A DNA stretch of 64,000 nucleotides from Mangrovicoccus ximenensis (GCF_003056725.1 NZ_QBKZ01000014.1:1-64000), one strand, 5' to 3'. Numbered from the stretch's first letter, positions 9,783 through 20,937 are shown. The notes: a model not told the origin generated them from the sequence alone. Made by a program: numbers and translations.

Positions 9783-10187
9783 ATGCTGAGCCGGCTGCCC
9801 CGCAGCGAGGCGGGGATCGCGACTTATGCCGGCACGGTCCGGCCTTGGGAATGCGACCGCAACAACCACTGGAACGTGCAGTTCTACCTGCGCGCCTTCC
9901 AGATGGCCTCGGAAATCCTCGCGGCTGCCGGGCTGGGGCGCAATCCCGGCGCGGCCAGCACCGCCTTCCGGCATTTCCGCTTCCACGGCGAGCTGTTCGC
10001 AACCGAGACCATGAAGGTCGTCTCGGGCCGCATCGCCGAGGGCCCCATGGAGGGCCATGTGCTGCACCGCATGGTGACCGGCCCCGACGACCGCCTGTCG
10101 GCCACCGCGATCGAGGCGCCGGCCTATGCGGTCGGCGGCCTGCCCGTGATCGGCGGCGAGCTGCTGCGCAAGGCGCTGCCAGGCGCC
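9783..10187 (+). pseudogene. acyl-CoA thioesterase (4HBT hot-dog), 3'-truncated
   Basis: The ATG at 9783 follows AGGAGG and lies 20 bases after the DUF35 gene. The first 135 residues carry the hot-dog signature VRPWECDRNNHWNVQFYLRAF, in which the Asp before the N-N-H stretch occupies the usual catalytic place. The frame loses similarity at KALPGAECHE near 10187 where the EamA fragment begins on the other strand. As many family members are about 150-170 residues, only a small C-terminal part is lost. Confidence 0.7.
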
Positions 10188-10514
10188 GAGTGCCACGAAG
10201 AGCGGCGAGGCGAAGCCGATCGCCGTCACGGTCGCCAGAGGCGCGCGCTGCAGCGCCGCGAAGAGCAGCACCAGCGACAGAAGCTTCAGCCCCGCGCGCA
10301 GCACATGGCTCCAGCGCGCGCTGGTGCGCAGGATCGCCGGGCGCCGCAGGATCAGCGGCAGCAGCGCCAGCACCCCGAAGAGCGCCCGGGTGAAGCCGAT
10401 CTGCATCGCCGGGATCTCGCCCGCCAGCAGCCGGACGATGACCGAATCCGCCGCGCCGCCGATGGTGACCAGCACCATGATCAGAAGGCCGGTCCGCGCC
10501 GGGGACTGCAGCAT
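10188..10514 (-). pseudogene. EamA/DMT-family transporter, 5' fragment
   Basis: About 109 residues covering the first three to four helices of a drug/metabolite transporter (GGAADSVIVRLLAGEIPAMQ, FGVLALLPLILRR, VTAIGFASPLFVAL). Ten helices are normal, so more than half is missing. It is downstream of pdxA and dapA on the same strand, consistent with a substrate or product exporter of that operon. Confidence 0.75.
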
Positions 10515-10543
10515 TCATGTCTCCTCCCCGGACCATGGCCGCC

Positions 10544-11536
<993 letters not shown>

Positions 11537-11540
11537 CGGC

Positions 11541-12434
11541 TCAGGCCTCCGCCATCAGGTCGTATTTGCGCAGCACCGCCTCGATGGCACGGTCCTGCGC
11601 CGGATCGGGCAGCAGCGCGGGCTGGCGCGAGGCGCCGACCGAGCGGTCCATCACCCAGAGCGCGCGCTTGACCAGCGCGGGCGGATAGCCGAGCCCGTAG
11701 AGGTCGCGCCGGAACGCGCCGTAGATCTCCTGGGCTGCCGCCGCGCCTGCCGCATCGCCCGCATTGAAGCAGCCGACGATCCGCGCCAGAACGTCCGGCA
11801 TCACGTTGCCGAGTCCCGAGATGCAGCCTGCCGCGCCGTTTTCCAGCGCCCAGTGCACCAGGTGGTCCGGTCCGGACCAGACCCCGAAATCCTCCGCCTC
11901 GCGCGACACCTGCAGATAGGCCTCCAGCGTTTCCTGCGCCCCGCCCGAGTCCTTGATCCCCTTGATGTTGCCATGCGCCGCCAGGCGGCGGGCGGTTTGC
12001 GGCTCGACATGGTTCTGGGTCCGCGCCGGGATGTCGTAGAGATAGACCGGCCGGTCGACCGCATCGGCCACCGAAGCGAAATGGCGGTAGAGCCCGTCCT
12101 GCGTGCAGTCGATGAAGAAGGGCGTGATCACCGCGATGCCGTCGACCCCGGTCCGCGCGAATTCGCGCGCCAGGAGCTTGGTCTCGAACGTCGCGGGCAT
12201 GCCCGCATTGACGAAGACCTTGGCCCGGCCGGCGACCTCCTCGACCACCTCGGCGGTCAGGCGGACCTTTTCGTCGTAGGTCAGCGCGGTGAAGTCGCCA
12301 TTGGTGCCGGCGCACATGATGTTGTTGCCCGCCTCGACCTGGCGGCGCACCTGCGCGCGGGTCGCCGCATAGTTCAGGCTTTCATCCTCGTGAAAGCACG
12401 TCACCACCGCGACGAAGGCCTCTTTCTGGGTCAT
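11541..12434 (-). CDS. dihydrodipicolinate synthase/N-acetylneuraminate lyase family aldolase
   Basis: 297 residues, complete. It is a class I aldolase of the DHDPS/NAL superfamily, with the Schiff-base lysine in GIKDSGG and the catalytic tyrosine in [10 protein letters not shown]. The glycine-rich [10 protein letters not shown] corresponds to the pyruvate-carboxylate-binding loop (usually GTTGE). A true biosynthetic DapA is less likely because the gene sits in a catabolic-looking operon with pdxA-like and EamA genes. Its promoter lies in the 260-base divergent gap to the Fe-dependent dehydrogenase. Confidence 0.85.
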   Translation of the reverse strand: MTQKEAFVAVVTCFHEDESLNYAATRAQVRRQVEAGNNIMCAGTNGDFTALTYDEKVRLTAEVVEEVAGRAKVFVNAGMPATFETKLLAREFARTGVDGIAVITPFFIDCTQDGLYRHFASVADAVDRPVYLYDIPARTQNHVEPQTARRLAAHGNIKGIKDSGGAQETLEAYLQVSREAEDFGVWSGPDHLVHWALENGAAGCISGLGNVMPDVLARIVGCFNAGDAAGAAAAQEIYGAFRRDLYGLGYPPALVKRALWVMDRSVGASRQPALLPDPAQDRAIEAVLRKYDLMAEA

Positions 12435-12694
12435 GCGATCCTCCCGCTCCGTTCCCTCTGAGCATCGGAAATAGTTGCAAACCTGTCAACATGCATTATT
12501 CGGGAAATCAACTTTGACGTGATTTTCAGTTTTACCGTTTTATTTCGGATCGTTAAACAAAAACCGTCGGCCATTCATCCGGAATGACGGCCGAAATATG
12601 CGCGAGTCGCCGCATGACCAGTTGACAACTTTTCGGTACCACCTCTACCTTGGACGCAAAACAGCCCAAGCCGCGACAGACCGGGAGGACCGCC
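12435..12694. promoter_or_regulatory. divergent promoter region with GntR-like palindromes
   Basis: The region is much more AT-rich than its surroundings (12,480-12,560). AGTTGACAACT at 12,620-12,630 is a perfect palindrome around a central A, and a related half-site pair (TTGCAAACCTGTCAAC) lies near 12,475. Their form resembles operators of GntR/FadR-type regulators. No regulator gene is preserved next to it. Confidence 0.5.
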
Positions 12695-12858
12695 ATGCTC
12701 ACCCTGACCGACCCCATCGAGATGCAGCGCCCGCCGGTGCTGCGCTTCGGCGACGGCACGCTTGAGGGACTCGCGGCCTGGGCGGAGGCGCAGGGCTGCC
12801 GCCGCCCCTTCGTGGTCGCCGATCCGGTCAATGCCGCGCGGCTCGGCGCGCTCGGTGC
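12695..12858 (+). pseudogene. iron-containing alcohol dehydrogenase family, 5' fragment
   Basis: GGGAGGA precedes ATG 12,695. The 54 readable residues (PPVLRFGDGTLEGLAAWAEA, PFVVADPVNAARLGAL) match the N-terminus of Fe-ADH/maleylacetate-reductase-type dehydrogenases. The gene is cut at about 12,858, where a LysR gene begins in the opposite direction. It was divergent from the dapA-pdxA operon and probably belonged to the same pathway. Confidence 0.65.
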
Positions 12859-13006
12859 AGCAGCGCCGTGCCCAGCCGGTCCTCGAGCTCCGCCACCCGG
12901 CGGCTGACCGTCGCCAGCGGCAGGCCCATCTGCCGCGCCCCGGCCGACAGCTGCCGGCATCGACGCAGGCCACCAGCATCGCCATCGAATCCAGACGGTC
13001 CGCCAT
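12859..13006 (-). pseudogene. LysR-family regulator, 5' fragment with frameshift
   Basis: MADRLDSMAMLVACVDAGS in one frame continues as LSAGARQMGLPLATVSRRV in another, the standard LysR helix-turn-helix; a single base is missing in the AGC-TGT codons near 12,950. Only about 48 residues remain before the breakpoint at about 12,858. It is divergent from the carboxymuconolactone decarboxylase-like gene, the usual LysR/target arrangement. Confidence 0.7.
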
Positions 13007-13120
13007 GCTTCCATTCTCCGGGAGGTTGCTTCCCGATTTTAGCCTCTGCCGCCAATTTCCGGAAGGTCTATTTCACGGACACCGGAACACGGAAATCGAA
13101 ACGCAGAAAAGGAGACCGAC

Positions 13121-13669
13121 ATGTCCCGCATCGCCATTCCCGCCTCTGCCGAGGCCGCGCCCGAAGCCTCCCGCCCGCTGCTGGCCCAAGTGAAATCGCT
13201 GCTCGGCAGCGTGCCGAACCTGTTCCGCCTGGTGGCGCACAGCCCCGCCGCGCTCGAAGGCTATCTGGGCCTCTTCGGCGCGCTCGGAAAGGGCCGCCTG
13301 CCCGCCGCCACCCGCGAGCGCATCGCGCTCGCGATCGCCGAATTCAACGGCTGCGGCTACTGCCTGTCGGCACATAGCTATCTGGCGGCCAACCTCGCCA
13401 AGCTGCCGCCCGAAGAGATCGCCGCGAACCGCCGCGGCCGGTCCGCCGACCCGAAGGCCAACGCCGCCGTGGTCTTCGCCCTGAAGGTCGCCGAGGCGCG
13501 CGGCCATGTCTCGGATGCCGATCTGCACGCCGTCCGCGACGCGGGCTTCGGCGATGCCGAGGTGATCGAGATCGTCCAGAACGTCGCGCTGAACATCTGG
13601 ACCAACTACGTCAACGAGGTCGCCCGCACCGAGATCGACTTCCCCGTGGCCGACGGCGCCGCCGCCTGA
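13121..13669 (+). CDS. carboxymuconolactone decarboxylase/AhpD-like protein
   Basis: 182 residues with the redox motif CGYCLSAH (CxxC plus the nearby His), characteristic of the peroxidase-related AhpD-like branch of the CMD family. The C-terminal helix [18 protein letters not shown] is typical of proteins often regulated by a divergent LysR gene. It probably reduces peroxides or an electrophile; the substrate is unknown. A DUF1348 and a PPOX-fold gene follow on the same strand at 56 and 2 bases. Confidence 0.85.
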   Translation: MSRIAIPASAEAAPEASRPLLAQVKSLLGSVPNLFRLVAHSPAALEGYLGLFGALGKGRLPAATRERIALAIAEFNGCGYCLSAHSYLAANLAKLPPEEIAANRRGRSADPKANAAVVFALKVAEARGHVSDADLHAVRDAGFGDAEVIEIVQNVALNIWTNYVNEVARTEIDFPVADGAAA

Positions 13670-13725
13670 GCCCCCCGGCGGCAGGCCCCGTGCCTGCCGC
13701 CCGCCAGACCGAGAAAGGACCGGCC

Positions 13726-14190
13726 ATGACCCGCCCCCCGCTTCCGCCCTTCACCGCCGAGACCGCCCGGCAGAAAGTCCGCCTGGCCGAGGACGCCTGG
13801 AACAGCCGCGACCCCGAAGCCGTGTCGCGCGCCTACACGCCGGACAGCCGCTGGCGCAACCGCAGCACCTTCCTTGCCGGCCGGGCCGAGATCGTCCGCT
13901 TCCTTGCCGCGAAATGGCGGACCGAACGGGAATACCGCCTGATCAAGGAGCTCTGGGCCTTCGAGGCCAACCGCATCGCCGTGCGCTTCGCCTATGAATG
14001 GCAGGACGCGGAGGGCCGCTGGACTCGCTCCTACGGCAACGAGAACTGGGAATTCGACGCCGGGGGGCTGATGGCGCTGCGCCATGCCAGCATCAACGAC
14101 CTGCCCATCGCCGACGCGGACCGCCTGTTCCGCTGGCCGCAGGGACGCCGCCCGGACGGCCATCCCTCGCTGAGCGATCTGGGGCTCTAG
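13726..14190 (+). CDS. SnoaL-like DUF1348 protein
   Basis: 154 residues of the nuclear-transport-factor-2 fold family DUF1348. Conserved blocks are [41 protein letters not shown] and [11 protein letters not shown]. The start MTRPPLPPF is preceded by GAAAGGA. Function is uncharacterised; it commonly occurs with AhpD-like and flavin-dependent proteins under LysR control. Confidence 0.85.
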   Translation: MTRPPLPPFTAETARQKVRLAEDAWNSRDPEAVSRAYTPDSRWRNRSTFLAGRAEIVRFLAAKWRTEREYRLIKELWAFEANRIAVRFAYEWQDAEGRWTRSYGNENWEFDAGGLMALRHASINDLPIADADRLFRWPQGRRPDGHPSLSDLGL

Positions 14191-14192
14191 CC

Positions 14193-14608
14193 ATGCCGCT
14201 TCCGTCCGACATCGCCTTCACCCGCGCCGTCAAGGCGGAGCAGGCGGCCCGCGGTTCGCGCGGGCTCTACGAGCGCGCCGAGACCGCCCGTCCCTGGCCC
14301 GAGGAGGTCACGCCCGAACTCGAGCACTTCGTCGCGGCGCAGACCAGCGTGTTCCTCGGCACGGCCAGCGCCGCCGGACAGCCCTATGTCCAGCATCGAG
14401 GCGGCCCGCCGGGCTTCCTGAAAGTGCTGGGCCCGCGCTGTCTCGGCTTCGCCGATCTCGAGGGCAACCGGCAGTATGTCACGCTCGGCAACCTGTCGGA
14501 GAACCCGCGCGCCTTCCTATTCCTGATCGACTTCGCGCGGCGGCGGCGGATCAAGCTCTGGGGGCGCGCGCGGGTGGCCGAGGCCGATGCGGAGCTGTCC
14601 GCGGCGCT
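14193..14608 (+). pseudogene. PPOX-fold flavin-binding protein, 3'-truncated
   Basis: It begins two bases after the DUF1348 stop. About 138 residues show the pyridoxamine-phosphate-oxidase split barrel: FLGTASAAGQPYVQHRGGPPGFLKVL, then FADLEGNRQYVTLGNL and KLWGRARV. The frame loses similarity in the stretch 14,600-14,630, where it meets the 3' end of tenA. Family members are about 200-310 residues, so the C-terminal part is missing. Confidence 0.75.
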
Positions 14609-14609
14609 C

Positions 14610-15272
14610 GGCGACGCGCGCAACCTCGGCCGTGAAGGCCGCGTCGAAGAAGGCGCGCTCGAGCGCCACCGCCTCGCGGAACATCGCCGCGGCCGCCTCC
14701 TGCTCTGCTGCGCCGAGCCCCGGCCAGGCGGCGTCGAGCTGGCCCTTCAGCCAGGCGACCACGCCTTCGAAGCCCGGGCCGCTATGAAGGTCGATCCATT
14801 CCGCGAACCAGAAGGGCAGCGCCGGATCGTAGCCGACATAGCGCTCGCCCCAGCTCAGATAGCTCCATTCCGCGACCAGAAGCACCGCGATCATCTGCTC
14901 GTAGCGCCCCGAATTCCGCGCCCGCGCCATCAGCGCGCGGAAGGACGCGGCAGGCGCGGAAGGCTCCGGCGCGCGCTCGGCCGGGGTCATGTCCAGCGCC
15001 TCGAAGCTGCGCTGGAAATAGTCATTCTCGGGGCCCGCGATCAGCCCGAGGAAGCGCGCGCCGGGCAGCCCGTCGGCGAGGCTCGGCGCATGGGACACCG
15101 CGGCGGCCAGCAGCCGGACGAATTCCTCGACGAAGAGGTAATCCTGCCCGAGATACCAGGCCATCTTGTCCCGCGGCAGGCTTCCATCGGCCAGCGCACG
15201 GCAGAAATCGTGATCCGTGGCCGCATCCCAATCGGCGCGGCAGCTTTCGGCGAGCATCTCGCAGGGGCGCAT
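14610..15272 (-). CDS. TenA-family thiaminase II-like protein, nearly complete
   Basis: About 220 residues of an all-helical TenA/PQQC-fold protein. It contains DHDFCRALADGSLPRDKMAWYLGQDYLFVEEFVRL, the conserved LIAGPENDYFQR, and WSYLSWGERY. TenA hydrolyses thiamin degradation products. The extreme C-terminus is lost at the breakpoint with the PPOX-fold gene (after FDAAFTAEVARVA), and no natural stop is visible at the expected place. The catalytic segment near EVALERAFFD is present, so it could be active if a stop is supplied by the fused sequence. Confidence 0.65.
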
Positions 15273-15328
15273 CGCACCCTCCCTTTTCCGTATCGTTTTC
15301 CGTTGGCGCGCCGCAGCGGCGCGCCGCT

Positions 15329-15634
15329 TCACCAGGAGACCGAGGCCGCGATCACGTCGCCGAGCCAGGGCAGCTCTCTCGAGACCCGGTCCCACTGCAC
15401 CGTGGACCCGACCGCCGCCGCGATGAACAGCAGCGCCCAGAGCCCCTGCACCCAGGCCTGCCTCCGTTCCAGCGCCCGCACCGCGAGCCCGAGGAAGCAT
15501 AGCAGCGCCACCCCTTCGATCAGCGTCAGCCGGTCCCGCATCCAGACATTGTGCAGCACCAGCGCCGGTCCGACGACCACCGCCAGCACAAGTTCCAGCG
15601 CTTCCCAGAAGGAGGAGCGGAAGAATTGGCTCAT
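15329..15634 (-). CDS. small membrane protein, SPW-repeat-like
   Basis: 101 residues with three hydrophobic helices. The motif RRQAWVQGLWALLFIAAA resembles the W-x(2)-G-L core of SPW-repeat membrane proteins. Its ATG overlaps the upstream TGA (ATGA), coupling it to the preceding membrane protein. Function unknown. Confidence 0.6.
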   Translation of the reverse strand: MSQFFRSSFWEALELVLAVVVGPALVLHNVWMRDRLTLIEGVALLCFLGLAVRALERRQAWVQGLWALLFIAAAVGSTVQWDRVSRELPWLGDVIAASVSW

Positions 15635-16098
15635 TCGGACATCTCCTTTGCGGGCTTTCCATCGCCGCCGAGAAGGGCAAATCCCTGTGTCGCTCCGATC
15701 CCGAAGCCGAGAAGCAGCAGGAGGTCGAACAGGAGGATCACGGCCATCATCCGGGCAACGAAGAACCATTTCGCCCATGCGCCGCCCGAGACCCGCCGGT
15801 CGGCGAACCGGCTGCAGGTGCAGATGCCGATCCAGAACAGCGCGGCGAGGATGGCGAAGCAGGCGGCAATGGCCAGCGCCAGGAGCCGCCATTGGCCCCC
15901 TCCCCCTTCGGGCAGGAGGCCCCAGAACACCGCCAGCATGGCGCTGAACGGAATCGCCAGCGCACAGATCTCGATCAGCTTCAGCAGGAACTCGTCCCAG
16001 GCCATGCCCGGCTGCGCCGCCTTCACGGCCCCTGCCAGCACGTCCTGCGAGGCGACGAACCGGCCGCGGACGACGCCGATCTCGACCTCGTCCTGCAT
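15631..16098 (-). CDS. membrane protein encoded downstream of mraY
   Basis: 155 residues with four predicted helices, including one containing CTCS in the middle. Its ATG shares one base with the TGA of mraY. Small uncharacterised membrane proteins occur between mraY and murD in some Rhodobacterales division-cell-wall clusters, which supports a real gene; its role is unknown. Confidence 0.65.
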   Translation of the reverse strand: MQDEVEIGVVRGRFVASQDVLAGAVKAAQPGMAWDEFLLKLIEICALAIPFSAMLAVFWGLLPEGGGGQWRLLALAIAACFAILAALFWIGICTCSRFADRRVSGGAWAKWFFVARMMAVILLFDLLLLLGFGIGATQGFALLGGDGKPAKEMSE

Positions 16099-17180
16099 CA
16101 CCGGACCTTGAGCGTCGCCAGACCGATCAACGCCAGGATCAGCGAGATGATCCAGAAACGGATGACGATCTGCGGCTCCTGCCAGCCCTTCTTCTCGAAA
16201 TGGTGGTGGATCGGCGCCATCAGGAAGACCCGCTTGCCGGTGCGCTTGAAATAGCCGACCTGGATGATCACCGACAGCGCCTCGACCACGAAGAGCCCGC
16301 CGACGATGCCCAGCACGATCTCGTGCTTCGTGGCCACCGCGATCGCGCCGAGCGCGCCGCCCAAGGCCAGCGAGCCGGTATCGCCCATGAAGACCGCCGC
16401 AGGCGGCGCGTTGTACCACAGGAAGCCCAGGCCGCCGCCGATCAGCGCGGCGCAGAAGATCAGCAGCTCGCCGGTGCCCTCGACGTAATGCACGTCGAGA
16501 TAGGCGGAAAAGTCCGCGCGGCCAACCACATAGGCGATGATGCCGAGCGTCGCGGCGGCGATCATCACCGGCATCACGGCCAGGCCGTCAAGCCCGTCGG
16601 TCAGGTTCACGGCATTCGCCGCGCCGACGATCACCAGCATCGAGAACGGGACGTAGAACCAGCCGAGATGCATCAGGAAAGTCTTGAAGATCGGGAAGGC
16701 CAGGTTGCCGGTCAGCTCCGGCGGATGGACATACATCATCCAGACCGAAGCCACCGCCGCGATCGCGAAGCCGATCCCCAGCCGCACTTTGCCGGACACG
16801 CCCGAGACGTTCTGCTTGGACACCTTGGCATAGTCGTCGGCAAAACCGATCAGGCCGAAGCCCGCTGTCACCATCAGGCACATCCAGACGAAGGGATTGT
16901 CGAGCCGCGCCCAGAGCAGCGTCGAGACCACCAGCGCGCCGAGGATCAGCACGCCCCCCATGGTCGGCGTGCCGGCCTTGGAGAAATGCGTCTCGGGCCC
17001 GTCGGTGCGGATCGGCTGGCCCTTGCCCTGGGTGCGGCGCAGCAGGTTGATCAGCGGGCGCCCGAACAGGAAGCCGAAGATCAGCGCCGTGGCAAAGGCC
17101 ATGCCCGCCCGGAAGGTGATGTAGCGGAAGAGGTTGAAGACATCGCCGCCATCCGAGAGCGCCGTCAGCCAGTAGAGCAT
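16098..17180 (-). CDS. mraY: phospho-N-acetylmuramoyl-pentapeptide transferase MraY
   Basis: Complete, 360 residues, about ten membrane helices. All catalytic signatures are present: GFADDYAK (the Asp pair), [22 protein letters not shown] and the cytoplasmic loop [13 protein letters not shown]. It transfers phospho-MurNAc-pentapeptide to undecaprenyl phosphate to make lipid I. The murF remnant directly upstream (5-base gap) is the normal murF-mraY order of the dcw cluster. Confidence 0.95.
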   Translation of the reverse strand: MLYWLTALSDGGDVFNLFRYITFRAGMAFATALIFGFLFGRPLINLLRRTQGKGQPIRTDGPETHFSKAGTPTMGGVLILGALVVSTLLWARLDNPFVWMCLMVTAGFGLIGFADDYAKVSKQNVSGVSGKVRLGIGFAIAAVASVWMMYVHPPELTGNLAFPIFKTFLMHLGWFYVPFSMLVIVGAANAVNLTDGLDGLAVMPVMIAAATLGIIAYVVGRADFSAYLDVHYVEGTGELLIFCAALIGGGLGFLWYNAPPAAVFMGDTGSLALGGALGAIAVATKHEIVLGIVGGLFVVEALSVIIQVGYFKRTGKRVFLMAPIHHHFEKKGWQEPQIVIRFWIISLILALIGLATLKVR

Positions 17181-17185
17181 TTCCG

Positions 17186-17434
17186 TCAGGTTCCTTGCTT
17201 GGCCGCGTCGCGCAGCGCGGAGACGGCCTGAGAGACTTTCGATCCGAGCGACCCCTTGACCATCACGACGTCGCCGGCCCTGAGCAGCCCGGGCAGCGCG
17301 GCGGCCGCCTCGGCGGCGCCGGCAAAGGCGGCAAGGCGCTTCGCTCCGGGAAGGGCTGCATCGAGCGCCGCGGCGCGGGCGTCGACGCGCTGGCGCGGCG
17401 GCAAGGCGGTGGCGGGGGCAGTCTGGTCGAGCAT
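17186..17434 (-). pseudogene. murF: MurF, C-terminal remnant
   Basis: An 82-residue frame whose last 60 residues are the end of MurF ([22 protein letters not shown]). The first about 20 residues ([15 protein letters not shown]) do not look like MurF, so the real gene is cut near 17,390. About 390 residues including the ATPase core are gone. It is followed by a divergent pyrC. Confidence 0.7.
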
Positions 17435-17581
17435 GGGGGTCCTTCGCGGTTCGCGGCCACACTAGCGGCTGATCCGGGACAGGCAACAGTCGCGCATCTC
17501 GCCGCAGGCCCCGGCGGCGCCCCGCGCCCGATTAATGTGCAGCCCCTTCCCTAAGCCCGCGCGCCCGGCTAAGAGCAGCCC

Positions 17582-18622
17582 ATGACCGACACGCTCACGC
17601 TCCGCCGCCCCGACGACTGGCACCTGCATCTGCGCGATGGCGCCATGCTCAAGGCCGTCCTTCCCGAGACCACGCGCCATTTCGGCCGTGCGATCATCAT
17701 GCCAAACCTCGTGCCGCCGGTGGTCACCCCGGCGGATGCCGCGGAATACCGCGACCGCATTCTCGCGGCGAAGCCCGACGGCTCGAAGTTCCAGCCGCTG
17801 ATGACGCTCTACCTGACCGAGACGACCGAGCCGCGCGACATCCGCGCCGCCGCCGAGATCGGGCTGATCACCGCGGTGAAGCTCTATCCCGCCGGCGCCA
17901 CCACCAACTCGGCCTCGGGCGTGCGCGACCTCTCGAAGGTCCGCCGCGTGCTGGAGACCATGGCGCAGGTCGGCATTCCGCTGTGCTGCCACGGCGAAGT
18001 CACCGATCCCTCGATCGACATCTTCGACCGCGAGGCGGTGTTCATCGACACCGTGCTCGATCCGCTGCGCCGCGACATCCCCGAGCTGCGCGTCGTGATG
18101 GAGCACATCACCACCTCGGACGCGGTGCAGTATGTCAGCGAGTCGACCGGCAATCTCGGCGCGACGATCACCACGCATCACCTGATCATCGACCGCAACC
18201 ACATCCTCGTGGGCGGGATCAAGCCGCATTACTACTGCCTGCCGGTGGCCAAGCGCGCGACCCATCGCGACGCGCTGATCGAGGCGGCCACCTCGGGCGA
18301 TCCGCGCTTCTTCCTGGGCACGGACTCTGCGCCGCACCTGACCAAGGACAAGGAAAGCGCATGCGGCTGCGCGGGCGTGTTCTCCTCGACCAACACCATG
18401 TCCTGCCTGGCGCAGGTCTTCGAGAATGCGGGCGCGCTCGACAAGCTCGAAGGCTTCGCCTCGGTGAACGGCCCGAAATTCTACCGCCTGCCGCCGAACG
18501 AAGATACGATCACCCTGAAGAAGGGCGCCCCGGTCGCGTACCCGGCGGCGATCGAGACCGAGAATGGCCCGGTGACGGTCTTCGACCCGGGGTTCCCGCT
18601 CTACTGGCACGTCGAGGCCTGA
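17582..18622 (+). CDS. pyrC: dihydroorotase PyrC
   Basis: 346 residues, complete, class II dihydroorotase. Zinc ligands are visible in [10 protein letters not shown] (HxH), the carboxylated lysine in [13 protein letters not shown], histidines in CCHGEV and EHITTSDAV, and the late Asp in FLGTDSAPH. It catalyses ring closure of carbamoyl aspartate in pyrimidine synthesis. The pyrE gene lies 1.75 kb downstream on the opposite strand. Confidence 0.95.
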   Translation: MTDTLTLRRPDDWHLHLRDGAMLKAVLPETTRHFGRAIIMPNLVPPVVTPADAAEYRDRILAAKPDGSKFQPLMTLYLTETTEPRDIRAAAEIGLITAVKLYPAGATTNSASGVRDLSKVRRVLETMAQVGIPLCCHGEVTDPSIDIFDREAVFIDTVLDPLRRDIPELRVVMEHITTSDAVQYVSESTGNLGATITTHHLIIDRNHILVGGIKPHYYCLPVAKRATHRDALIEAATSGDPRFFLGTDSAPHLTKDKESACGCAGVFSSTNTMSCLAQVFENAGALDKLEGFASVNGPKFYRLPPNEDTITLKKGAPVAYPAAIETENGPVTVFDPGFPLYWHVEA

Positions 18623-18791
18623 GCCCCGCGGCGCCTCCTGTCTCCGCCTGCCGCCCGCGCAGGCGGAGAAAATTGAAGACCGGTTGAAAATATACGTTTT
18701 TCGAACCGTCAAGCTTTGTTAACCGTTCTTGTGACCTGCCGTTTCCGGGAGTTTTCCGGACGGCGGAAGATTTTATTGTGCGGAGCAAACG

Positions 18792-20309
18792 ATGACGACC
18801 TACACCTATTCGGCAAGCTATCTGGAGTTCTCGGGCAGCTCGGAAGAAATCGGTGCCATCTCCTACGAGCTCGAGGTGGTCATCACCGCCTTCGACAGCT
18901 TCTTCACCTATATCCCCGATCCCGACTCCGAAGAGCTGATCGTCACTGAAATCCTGGCCACCTACCTGCCGCTCTACGGCTTTGAGGTCGGCAGCTACAA
19001 TGTGTTCGACTCGGTCTCCGCCAATATCGCCGAAGTGGACTGGGGCGAGGGCTACACCTCGACCGTGCTGCGGCTGCATTCCGATGCGGCCGAGGGCGAT
19101 CCGGACCATTTCGCCGGCGAAGTCATCCTGCTTCTGGAAGGCGACGCCCTGCCTGACTTCACCGACCTGAACGCGGCGCTGAACTTCTATGTCCAAAGCT
19201 TCGGTGCCACCCTGCCGGAAGGCGCGTGGGGGCCGGGCGAGGAAATCGCATTCGCCGATTTCGCCGCGCTGAGCGACGTGACCGAGAATGACGTGATCGA
19301 AGGCACCGACGCGGCCGAGACCCTGAGCGGCGGCCTCGGCGAAGACGCGATCAACGGCAAGGGCGGCGACGACCTGATCCAGGGCGGCGCCGGCTACGAC
19401 TTTCTCGAGGGCGGCCAGGGCGCCGACACCCTCGATGGCGGCGCGGATGACGACCAGGTCAGCTTCCGCCATGATCCGGCAGGCGTGGTGATCGACCTGC
19501 GCGAAGGCTATGCCATCGACGGGTGGGGCGATACCGACGAGCTGTCCAGCATCGAGATGGCCCGCGGGTCGATGTTCGACGACACGATCTACGGCAATGG
19601 CGGGCACAACATGCTGCGCGGCCTCGCAGGCGACGACCTGATCGACGGCCGCATGGGCAAGGACACCGTGCTCTATGACCGCGATGCCGAGTTCGGCGGC
19701 ACCGGCGGCGTTTTCGTGGACCTGCTGGCCGGAACCGCGACGGACGGGTTCGGCGACACCGACACGCTGGTCAACATCCTGAATGTCGTCGGCGGCGATG
19801 CCGATGACACGATCTACGGCGATACCGGCTTCAACGAGCTGACGGGCAATGTCGGCAGCGACCGCATCTACGGCAATGACGGCTGGGACACGATCGACGG
19901 CGGCAACGGCCATGACCGGCTGTTCGGCGGCAAGGGGCGCGACCTGATCTTCGGCGGCAACGGCCATGACAAGCTGCGCGGTTCGCTGGGCTTCGACACG
20001 CTGGATGGCGGCAACGGCCATGACACGCTGATCGGTGCCAAGGGCGACGACCTGATGACCGGCGGCGCGGGCAACGACACCTTCATCTTCAAGTACAACT
20101 TCGACAATGACACGATCACCGATTTCGGCGACGGCGACGATATTCTGGATTTCTCGGAAATCGGCCCGATCGCCGATTTCGCGGATCTGGTGGCGAACCA
20201 CCTTGCCGACGGCGCGACCGGGGCGGTGATCGCCGACGGCAACGGCAACAGCGTGACGCTGACCGGCGTCTGGTCCGCCGATCTGGGCGAGGCGGACTTC
20301 CTGTTCTGA
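18792..20309 (+). CDS. RTX calcium-binding protein
   Basis: 505 residues. Residues 1-165 form an acidic N-terminal domain without a recognised family; it has no cleavable signal peptide, as expected for type I secretion. From about 170 there are several blocks of the nonapeptide GGxGxDxUx, for example GGLGEDAIN, GGAGYDFLEGG, GNDGWDTIDGGNGHDRLFGG and GGAGNDTFIF, which bind Ca2+. The end ITDFGDGDDILDFSEIG followed by a short acidic tail is the type I secretion signal region. No ABC exporter is adjacent. The upstream 170 bases are AT-rich and carry the promoter. Confidence 0.9.
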   Translation: MTTYTYSASYLEFSGSSEEIGAISYELEVVITAFDSFFTYIPDPDSEELIVTEILATYLPLYGFEVGSYNVFDSVSANIAEVDWGEGYTSTVLRLHSDAAEGDPDHFAGEVILLLEGDALPDFTDLNAALNFYVQSFGATLPEGAWGPGEEIAFADFAALSDVTENDVIEGTDAAETLSGGLGEDAINGKGGDDLIQGGAGYDFLEGGQGADTLDGGADDDQVSFRHDPAGVVIDLREGYAIDGWGDTDELSSIEMARGSMFDDTIYGNGGHNMLRGLAGDDLIDGRMGKDTVLYDRDAEFGGTGGVFVDLLAGTATDGFGDTDTLVNILNVVGGDADDTIYGDTGFNELTGNVGSDRIYGNDGWDTIDGGNGHDRLFGGKGRDLIFGGNGHDKLRGSLGFDTLDGGNGHDTLIGAKGDDLMTGGAGNDTFIFKYNFDNDTITDFGDGDDILDFSEIGPIADFADLVANHLADGATGAVIADGNGNSVTLTGVWSADLGEADFLF

Positions 20310-20315
20310 GCCAGC

Positions 20316-20352
20316 CTGCCCTGTCCGGACCCTCTCCGGGCGGGGCTTTTCC
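20316..20352 (+). terminator. probable terminator after the RTX gene
   Basis: GCCCTGTCCGGA can pair with TCCGGGCGGGGC, followed by TTTTCC. The pairing is imperfect and the U-tract short. Confidence 0.55.
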
Positions 20353-20368
20353 GCGGTCGAGGAATGGT

Positions 20369-20920
20369 CTAGAGCAGCCCGAGTTTTTCAGCGACGGAGC
20401 CGCCCCCGATTTCCGGGAAGATGCCGTAGGAGAAGATCACCGAGGTATGCGTGCAGGTGGCGCCGGTGTCGCGGATCGCGTCGACGAAGCTCAGCTTCGA
20501 ACCGCCATCGGTGGTCAGATCCTCGACCAGCAGGACGCGCTGGCCTTCGGTCATCGCGCCTTCGATCCGGGCGTTGCGGCCGTACCCCTTGGGCTTCTTG
20601 CGTACATAGGTCATCGGCAGCGCCAGGCGTTCGGCGATGAAGGCCGCGAAGGGAATGCCCGCGGTCTCGCCGCCTGCGACGTTGTCGAAGGCCTCGAACC
20701 CCGCCTCGCGCATCGTCTTGCAGGCCAGGAAATCCATCAGCGCCGAACGGATCCGCGGGTAGCTGATCAGCTTGCGGCAGTCGATATAGGTCGGGGAGGG
20801 CAGGCCGGAGGCGAGGGTGAAGGGCTCCTCGGGGCGGAAATCCACCGCGCCGATCTCCAGCAGCGCGCGCGCGGTCAGGCGCGCCATCTCTTCGTTGGAG
20901 GGGAAGGAGGTGGGGATCAT
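20369..20920 (-). CDS. pyrE: orotate phosphoribosyltransferase, altered C-terminus
   Basis: 183 residues. The PRPP motif [14 protein letters not shown] and the catalytic lysine loop [10 protein letters not shown] are intact. Related PyrE proteins are about 210-235 residues and continue past FPEI with a further helical region; here the frame reads [12 protein letters not shown] and stops. That short tail may be foreign, placing another breakpoint near 20,405. Whether the shortened enzyme works is uncertain. Its 5' end borders a further breakpoint at about 20,937. Confidence 0.75.
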   Translation of the reverse strand: MIPTSFPSNEEMARLTARALLEIGAVDFRPEEPFTLASGLPSPTYIDCRKLISYPRIRSALMDFLACKTMREAGFEAFDNVAGGETAGIPFAAFIAERLALPMTYVRKKPKGYGRNARIEGAMTEGQRVLLVEDLTTDGGSKLSFVDAIRDTGATCTHTSVIFSYGIFPEIGGGSVAEKLGLL

Positions 20921-20937
20921 CCGTCGCAGGCCCGATC

